Assembly: GCA_027596195.1 (NCBI GenBank)
Contig: JADGJG010000316.1
Span: 1 to 24,418 of the forward strand
Length of the DNA: 24,418 nucleotides
Source: Podochytrium sp. JEL0797
Lineage: Eukaryota > Chytridiomycota > Chytridiomycetes > Chytridiales > Chytriomycetaceae
Direction: 5' to 3'
Shown: positions 18,618 to 24,418 of the stretch, piece by piece
Numbering within the stretch: the first letter of the stretch is position 1
Layout: each line of letters begins with the position of its first letter
Translations under genes and position numbers: made by a program
The notes under the pieces: model-generated
What the model was told of the DNA's origin: nothing
What the model saw: the letters and a program-made list of their open reading frames with translations, nothing else
The model's database searches: none

Positions 18618-18664
18618 ATTTGTTTCGCGTGTTGTTTTTTGGGGCCGAAAAAGAAAATCACGAA
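18618..18664. promoter_or_regulatory. 47-bp divergent promoter region
   Basis: Only 47 bp separate the start codons of the minus-strand membrane-protein gene and the plus-strand PP-loop ATPase gene. The gap has a T-run (GTTTTTTGGGG) and A-rich sequence and no clear TATA box. The core promoters must overlap each other or the opposite coding exon. Confidence 0.6.
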
Positions 18665-19748
18665 ATGACAGCAACGGGCGATATCGAAGAAGCCCACTCG
18701 GCTGCGTGTGCTGCCAAGCAACAAATGTATGAAGACCCGGCAACTGGGTACTGGGTAATGACCGAGTTCTACCTCAAGGAGAAGCAAGAGTGTTGTGGTG
18801 AGTGGGTTTCGTGATCATATCATTCTGCCTCCCTCAAATTGGCGCATCGTTTCCGCATGTTTTTGCTAAAGGGCCTTCTATGTTTCAGGAAACGCTTGTC
18901 GCCACTGTCCTTACGGTCATTCTCGCGTCAAGGACGGATCGCGTCGAAAGAACAAGATTGCCGGCAACGTTTTTCTCAAGTCTTCGCCCACCAAGAATGG
19001 CGATTTGGACTCTGTGGTTGGGAACAGCATTTCGGACAATCTCGAATTCTCTCAATGCGAAGGTGTCATTGTCATGTTTTGGTCTGGGGGGAAGGACTCG
19101 TTTTTGACCCTGGTGACCGTGATGGAGCAAATCCGGAAGGAACGGACCCGCATCGTGCTGTTGACAACGATTGACCCCGAAACCAACAAAGTACCGAGTC
19201 AGAACATTAGCGTTGCCGACATTACGGCGCAAGCCGCGTCTCTCAACCTTCCCATCCTGTTGGCCCCACGCGGCGCAGACACGACCAACGCAACCTACAT
19301 CGATACGGTCACGAATGCGCTTTCTCAAATCGAAACCGAAATGCATCTCATGGACAAGACGCGCAACAGTCAAATTCAGTTTCTCGTGTTTGGCGATTTG
19401 TTTCTCAAAGACATTCGAGCGTGGCGAGAGGATTCGTTTTCGGGGATGTATCCTTGCAGGTTTCCGTTGTTTGAGAAGGGGTATGGGACGGTTTTGTTTC
19501 CGAGGCTTTGGCGGATTTGTTGCGATTTTGACGTTCGGATTTGCTTTTCGGCGATTGAATCGAAAGGGATGAAGACGTGGTTGGAGGAAACGAGGGGTGG
19601 GGAGAGGGACGGAGAGGGACGCTTTAAATTTACAAAAGAGTTGGTAGAGAGCGCTGATTGGCCAAAGGATGTGGATTTGATGGGCGAGAACGGTGAATTC
19701 CACACCATTGTGCAGTTTGTGGACATGTGGGACTCGTGCTCACATTAA
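18665..19748 (+). CDS. DUF5522 domain fused to a PP-loop ATPase, 330 aa
   Basis: Two exons, 18665-18797 and 18889-19748, with an intron at 18798-18888 (GTGAGT...TTTCAG, 91 nt, the longest in this set). Residues 20-55 form the small cysteine module YEDPATGYWVMTEFYL...CCG-NACRHCPYG, with Cys43, 44, 48 and 51, split by the intron. From about 100 there is an ATP pyrophosphatase (adenine nucleotide alpha hydrolase) domain with the PP-loop SGGKDS (110-115), VLLTTID and a later FGDLFLKDIRAWRE. This resembles the Dph6/MJ0570 superfamily, which activates substrates by adenylation. True Dph6 makes the last step of diphthamide on eEF2, but this protein lacks the Dph6 C-terminal extension and carries the Cys module, so it is probably a different member with an unknown substrate. 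Confidence 0.87.
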
Positions 19749-19765
19749 AAATCTCCATCCATCTA

Positions 19766-21340
19766 TTATTCCAAATTAAATCGAAACTCTTCGTGAATCA
19801 AAATCCTGCTTTGAAGGGCCACCTCGATTTCCCAACCCTCGCTGGTCACTGCTGAAAGAAAGTCGGGCCACATTCGCTCAAACTCTTTCACGCTCTCCTT
19901 GACAATCAACCGCCTTCCGGCCACTTCCTTCAAATGAGCCCTTCCAACCGTCAAGAGATTCCTCTGAAGAATCAACGCGTGGAAATACGCGCCCAAAATA
20001 CAAGACGGCGACGCTTCATTGCGAATGGCAACCGAGATCCGATTCGTGACGGAGTCGATTGCCAAGAAGTGCAAGGGGTCGGTTTTGAACGTGACCAACA
20101 GAGACTCCCAATCCCCGCCTGCAAAAAAAAGAAACTCGCAAATGAGGTCCAAAATATCGTGATAGTGCATGACGAACCTTGTTCACCGACTCCACCAGAC
20201 CATGCATCCAACACACGGTCCAACGAAACACCCATCCGAATGGGAGCAACAACGCCTTCCGTTTTCCGATCATTGCTCCAGAGGTGGCCATTGAAATAGT
20301 TTTGAGACCAAAAGATGGTTTCCAATCGCGCAACCTTTTCTGGTGTCAATACGGAACGCGATGTAGACGCGTCTTCTGAATCTGCTTCGTCGTTCAAGAA
20401 TTGTCGAATCACGAGAAACGCGCGTTGGGTGTTGAGCGATGGCATGATGACAGCGGAGATGCCACAATAGTTGCAAATGAGATGAAGCGCCGTAAAGAGA
20501 GCCTGTCCATCTTGCGAGTGAGTGCAACCCGCGCGTCTCAACGGGCAAGTCAACTCACAAAACACGCCCACGTGAGTCCCACGCTATCATCCGAAACGAG
20601 TTGCATGATGAGCGATCCCAGCAGCATACCCACGAGTCCAACGACGGTTTCCTGGCTTCCTTCTTTGGCATGCAAGTCAGCCATGTTGTCGCAGATGGCA
20701 AAGTGTTGCGAAAGCGCGGCTTTCGTGGCTCCCCCCGTCACACCGCAAAGCGATCGTAGTAACGCGGCAAGGCAGGCCGAATAGGGGTAATACAACTTGG
20801 GCAGAACCATTGGTGTCACGACACTGATCAAACTGGCCGAGTCGTTCAGAATATCCGCATAAAAACGCCACTGTTTGCAATCCGCTGGATATGGTTCGCA
20901 GGTCAGCCCTCGCGCGCGGGGGAGCGATGGGAGCACTCACCATCGAGAAAGAAGGACACTTTCCAGGCATACACGATTCGTCCAATCATTCCCGTGCCGT
21001 CTTGAAGGATCCATGTCAAAGTGGCGGCCGTTGCTGTTGCTTCTGCATCTCCGACTCCGGCTTGTTTGAAGCTTGCACGAGTCGCCAACACTCCTAAATA
21101 TCGCGGGCGATATAAGCAAAGCAGAAACCTCACTTTGGAACATCAGTCCTTGCCTGTGATGTTTGAACAGAAAGCCTGCAGCGAATCAAAGATTTGATAC
21201 TTCGTGTAGTCCTTCGACACACTCTCAGGGTATCCAACGGGCAGGAAACAGTCTCGGAGGAACCGAGTAGATGCGTTGCCTTTGCCGGGATGCGATACGG
21301 TGAAGCGGATGGATTTGGGCTTCTTCATTTTTGATTGCAT
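19766..21340 (-). CDS. RUS-family (root UV-B sensitive / DUF647) protein, 447 aa
   Basis: Five exons: 21154-21340, 20941-21093, 20559-20884, 20178-20502 and 19766-20118 (1344 nt, in frame). Hallmarks of the family are FLPVGYPESVSKDYTKYQIFDSLQ, TWILQDGTGMIGRI, ATKAALSQHFAICDNMADLHAKEGSQET and LICNYCGISAV. Several hydrophobic segments make it an integral membrane protein. Plant RUS1/RUS2 act in plastid and vitamin B6-related processes and animals have RUSF1 (C16orf58); the fungal role is not known to me. Intron 1 (21094-21153) begins GC rather than GT. Intron 3 ends at GGACAG at 20503, because the CAAG acceptor 8 nt upstream breaks the frame. Its stop lies 17 bp from the stop of the convergent ATPase gene, so the two 3' UTRs must overlap. 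Confidence 0.93.
21094..21153 (-). other. GC-AG intron in the RUS gene
   Basis: Read on the minus strand, the donor is CACAG|GCAAGG and the acceptor ATATTTAG|GAG. The join gives SNITG-VLATRASF, as the family requires. The unspliced frame stops (TGA) three codons into the intron, and no GT donor lies before that stop in a usable frame. The upstream exon end plus GCAAG fits the known GC-AG consensus. Confidence 0.85.
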
Positions 21341-21498
21341 TTTTCAAGATGAAAAGAAAGCCAAGAATGGGGAAGGAAGGGATGCAGCTCATAATCAGCA
21401 ACAAACAATTTCTGACCTCGGCCTATTCTTTTGATTAAAGTCAAGTCAAAGAAAGTGCGTTGTGGGTTTTTTTTTGTTTTTTTCTGTATCACAGAATC
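21341..21498. promoter_or_regulatory. 158-bp divergent intergenic region between RUS and SET genes
   Basis: Start codons of the minus-strand RUS gene and plus-strand SET gene face away from each other across 158 bp. The SET side has a T-rich tract (near 21470-21484) just before its ATG. The RUS side is purine-rich. No named motif is recognised. Confidence 0.5.
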
Positions 21499-22976
21499 AT
21501 GAACGCCATCACCACATTTTTGGCGGGCGACAACGCGACACTCTTTGGCAGCTCAGCGAGCTCCAGCAAGACACTTGCATTCTACAACGAACAGATGGCT
21601 GCGCATGGCTGTTCCGAGACTGTTAAACTCGAGTTTTTGGGTAATGAGCAGTGACCCACCCCATCCAACACGTTGCTCACACTCAACCCACAGGCGAACC
21701 CCGCGGCAAGGCCCTGTTTGCTCGCACAGACATTGCAAAGGGCGACCGCATCTTTGCTGAACTGCCGCTCTTCTCCATCCAGGCTGCAGACAACGCACCG
21801 CTCGCGCGCGTCTGCGCCCGCTGCCTCCACTTTGTCGGAACGCCCCTCGAACAAGTGCGCCACATGCTCCCAGACCGCAAGTTATCGTCCAGTGAGGAAT
21901 CGTTGCTCGTCAAATTCGGCAACGTGCCAGGATTCAGTGGAGCTTCGACCACGGAGTGTGCGTGTGGCGAGGTTTACTGCTCGCCAGAATGCAGAGACAA
22001 GGACGCGAACAGCGGTCATGCTCAAATCTGTCCCGCAAAGAACCCCTCTGCTGCCGCTCACATTGCCGCCTTCAAGGCTCACGCAAAGGACACCAATGAG
22101 ACTTTCTTGCTCGCTCTCAAAGTCTTTGGTTTCATTGCGGGCAGGGTCTTGGCTCATCCGCAACCCGAGTCCAAAGACGCGTTGGAAGAAGCCGTTTGGC
22201 CCGTCCGCGTTTTTGCCAAGGACTTTTGGTGGAATGTCTGCTTGCCCGACGAAGGGGACGATCCCGAGGAACTCACGCGTGCTCTGTATACTCTTCTTGA
22301 GGAGTCCATCGTTCACTTGAAAGGCGTTTTCCAACACATTCCGGAAATGAAACCCTGCTTGAACAGGAGCTTTTACAGCCTCTTGATGGGAATCTTTGAA
22401 CGCAACAATGTGTCGATTGTGAACCCGTCTCCTCTTTTACCGCTGCTCGACAAGATGCCGTCCGAACTGACCGAGGCGATCATGACGCGCGCGGCTGACT
22501 TTATCCCAAACCACGGGCATGGACACGATGACCACGACCACGGCCACGGACACGACCATGAAGGTCATTCGCATGATCACCAGCACGATGATGCAGGCAG
22601 CTCGAAAGCCGATCCTTTTGAAGCTTTGGACGCGCTTGTGGCGGAGGGGACGGGGTTGCATTCGTTGCATGCCACGATTAACCATTCGTGCACGCCCAAT
22701 GCGATTCTGTTCAAGGACATGGTTGGGACAGATGTGGCCTCCGATTTGCAAGATCAAGAGGTGATTCGCGACGGGAGAACGGTTGTGCGTGCTATTCGGA
22801 ACATTAAGGCTGGTGACGAAATTACGATTAGTTATTTGGATGAAGGAGGAGCGGATGGGTTTGAATCTGATGCGGAGGAGGAGGAGGATGACGAGGAGGA
22901 GAAGGCGTGGCGTGCCATGTCTCTGTTGGAATACGGCATCGAAGTGTGCCATTGTCCCAAATGCCAAGCAAAATAA
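21499..22976 (+). CDS. SMYD5/Set5-like SET-domain methyltransferase, 474 aa
   Basis: Two exons, 21499-21640 and 21694-22976, with an intron at 21641-21693 (GTAATG...CCACAG). The family transfers methyl groups from S-adenosylmethionine to lysines of histones or ribosomal proteins. The SET domain starts at about residue 48 (GEPRGKALFARTDIAKGD). A MYND-like zinc insert runs from Cys88/Cys91 (CARC) through CACGEVYCSPEC to HAQIC. The catalytic half has NHSCTPNA (377-384) and GDEITISYLDE (421-431), and a post-SET CHCPKC near the end. Those motifs point to the SMYD5/Set5 branch. Two insertions stand out: a loop with 12 His in 27 residues (321-347) before NHSC, and an acidic run (about residues 437-449, SDAEEEEDDEEE) before the post-SET cysteines. 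The ATG at 21499 is the first in frame. Confidence 0.93.
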
Positions 22977-22977
22977 A
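22972..22977 (+). terminator. AATAAA overlapping the SET gene stop codon
   Basis: AATAAA contains the TAA stop of the SET gene (22974-22976). It is a plausible polyadenylation signal, given the 123-bp gap to the next start codon on the same strand. Position alone does not prove use. Confidence 0.4.
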
Positions 22978-23099
22978 ACATGGATATATATGCGGAAAAG
23001 GTTCTATTGTATTCGGCGCGTTCTGTGAGGTGTGGTGTGGTGGTGGCGTCGTGGTCGTTGACAGTGACGAAAACCAAAAAAAACCAACCCCAACCAACG

Positions 23100-24418
23100 A
23101 TGGAGAACTTCCTCGGCGCGACAATCAGTCTCATTTCCAAGAGCGACATCCGCTACATTGGTGTTCTGCACTCCATCAACCAGCAGGAGTCGACCGTGGC
23201 CCTTGAGAACGGTGCTTTCCTTTACGAGGAAGGAAGGAGGTGCTGACTCTTCTTTGCAGTGCGTTCGCTCGGCACCGAGGGCCGCAAGGCGAACCCCGCC
23301 GACGAGATCAACGCCTCGCCGCAGGTCTTTGAGTTTATTGTCTTCCGCGGCTCAGACATCAAAGATTTGCAAGTCGTCGAGGCCCCGCTGCCCCCGCCGC
23401 CCCAACAGCCGCAGTTCAGCGACCCGGCCATTGTCTCGGTGTGTATTGCCTAGAAGTGCTCGTGTACTTCCTAGCATGTGCTCGTGTACTGCATCCTGAC
23501 CCCACATCCCATCCCAGCAATCCAAGCCGCAGCCCTTGACGCCCCAGACGGCTCCCGCCCAAGTCGCCCCGCAACAGCAACAGCAGCGTTCCGTCGAGAA
23601 GCCCATCCCAGCTATTCCCGCGGTCGCGGTACGTTTTGGTTGCTGGAAAACACGGAATGCGTGGTGCTGAAGCCGAAAAAATGCGAAACAGAAACCAGTT
23701 GAGTCCGTGAAGCCCTTCAGCAAGCAGCCTCCTTCAGACGATGTTGTCAACAAGATGGAAAACCTTCGCGTGACGGAGCAGAGAGCCGACAGAAGACATG
23801 ACCAGGGTAGCAGCAGCAGAGGTGAGTTGTTTCGGGCGTTGTTTGCACAGAATGGAGGTCTAAAATACAGCGCGTATTTCAGCACCCGTCGATTATGCGC
23901 AGATGCAGAATCAAGGGCACCGTGGTGGTCGCGGAGGTGCCGTCACGAACAACAACAGGGATGGACAAGCCAACCGAGTCGGAGGAAATCAGCACCAGCC
24001 CAAACCTGCATTCGCGGTCCCTTCGTCTGATTTTGATTTTGAATCTGCAAACGCCAAATTCAACAAGAGCGAGGTGCATACCATCAGACCGGAGTTTGAG
24101 GTGGATGAGGCGGATGAGGTTTCGAGGCCCGCATTGCCCACGACGGTGGCACCGGATGACACGTTTTATGACAAGAAGTCGTCGTTCTTTGACAATATCT
24201 CTTGTGAGGCGAGAGACAGGGCTGAAGGGGAGCGGTAAGAATTCGTTATTTTTTTTATTGGACCTTCCGCTAAAACTCGGTTTGCTGTGCGCTCTTATTA
24301 CAGTCGCGTCCTGAAAGGCCAGGAAGAGAGGCGATTGAACATGGATACTTTTGGGCAGGCTTCTGTCGAATTCAACAGAAATCGCCGCGGTGGGGCAAGA
24401 GGGGGCCGTGGAGGACGT
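23100..24418 (+). CDS. SCD6: LSM14/Scd6/RAP55 mRNA-repression protein, 3' end cut by window
   Basis: Six exons in the window: 23100-23211, 23260-23438, 23518-23628, 23704-23821, 23883-24234 and 24304 to the edge (987 nt, 329 codons). The family sits in P-bodies and stress granules and represses translation by contacting the decapping activator Dcp2/DDX6 machinery and eIF4G. Residues 1-80 are the LSm domain: [20 protein letters not shown], then VRSLGTEG and [15 protein letters not shown] Pro/Gln-rich linker is followed by an RGG patch (GHRGGRGGA). The FDF box is [15 protein letters not shown] (about 222), the FFD box [13 protein letters not shown] (about 268) and the TFG box [13 protein letters not shown] (about 305), then a C-terminal RGG run ([11 protein letters not shown]) at the edge. 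All three DDX6/Edc4-binding boxes are present. Intron 3 (23629-23703) needs the unusual acceptor TTGAG to keep frame. Confidence 0.95.

Noticed and set aside
22512..22592. Histidine-rich stretch as evidence for a zinc transporter gene
   Set aside because: It is embedded in frame within a complete SET-domain protein and no membrane segments flank it.

Overview
The window is nuclear DNA of a fungus. The introns are short (about 46-79 nt), with GT...AG ends and CTAAC/CTAAT-like branch sites. Intergenic gaps are as small as 17 nt, and the genes are broadly eukaryotic: MOT1/BTAF1, RUS, an LSM14/Scd6 protein and a SMYD5-like SET protein. An early-diverging zoosporic fungus (Chytridiomycota) is my best guess. 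It rests mainly on the long, degenerate ankyrin proteins with an F-box-like N-terminus, and no search was possible. All exon joins were worked out by hand from splice consensus plus frame and family continuity. Each complete gene model has a length divisible by three.

Left part (1-5488) is the accessory, decaying end. It holds a broken protein-kinase gene (1-1176, minus), an intact 887-residue ankyrin gene (1241-3904, minus), a stretch with one copy of a dispersed repeat (about 4365-4647), and a broken 5' fragment of a second ankyrin gene (4699-5242, minus). The same dispersed repeat recurs inverted 9 kb away (about 13640-13895).

Middle part (5489-12950): a nine-exon MOT1/BTAF1 gene (plus, 1926 aa) converges on a two-exon F-box gene (minus). 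A 1.37-kb gene-poor gap (12951-14320) follows, with the second repeat copy and G-rich tracts.

Right part (14321-24418) is densely packed. It contains a probable N-myristoylated SH3 protein (minus), a broken esterase fragment, an ICME-like alpha/beta hydrolase (minus), and a small membrane protein (minus) that is head-to-head, 47 bp apart, with a DUF5522 plus PP-loop ATPase (plus). Next come a RUS-family gene with a GC-AG intron (minus), a SMYD5-like SET gene with a histidine-rich loop (plus), and an LSM14/Scd6 gene cut by the window edge (plus). These are mostly unlinked housekeeping functions: transcription (MOT1), protein methylation (SET), mRNA repression (LSM14), and possible ubiquitin adaptors (F-box).

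I found no new defence-like or biosynthetic system. The most unusual signal is compositional: many exons begin with C-ending codons and end with G/T-ending codons, resetting at introns. No tRNA, rRNA, CRISPR array or intact transposon was seen.
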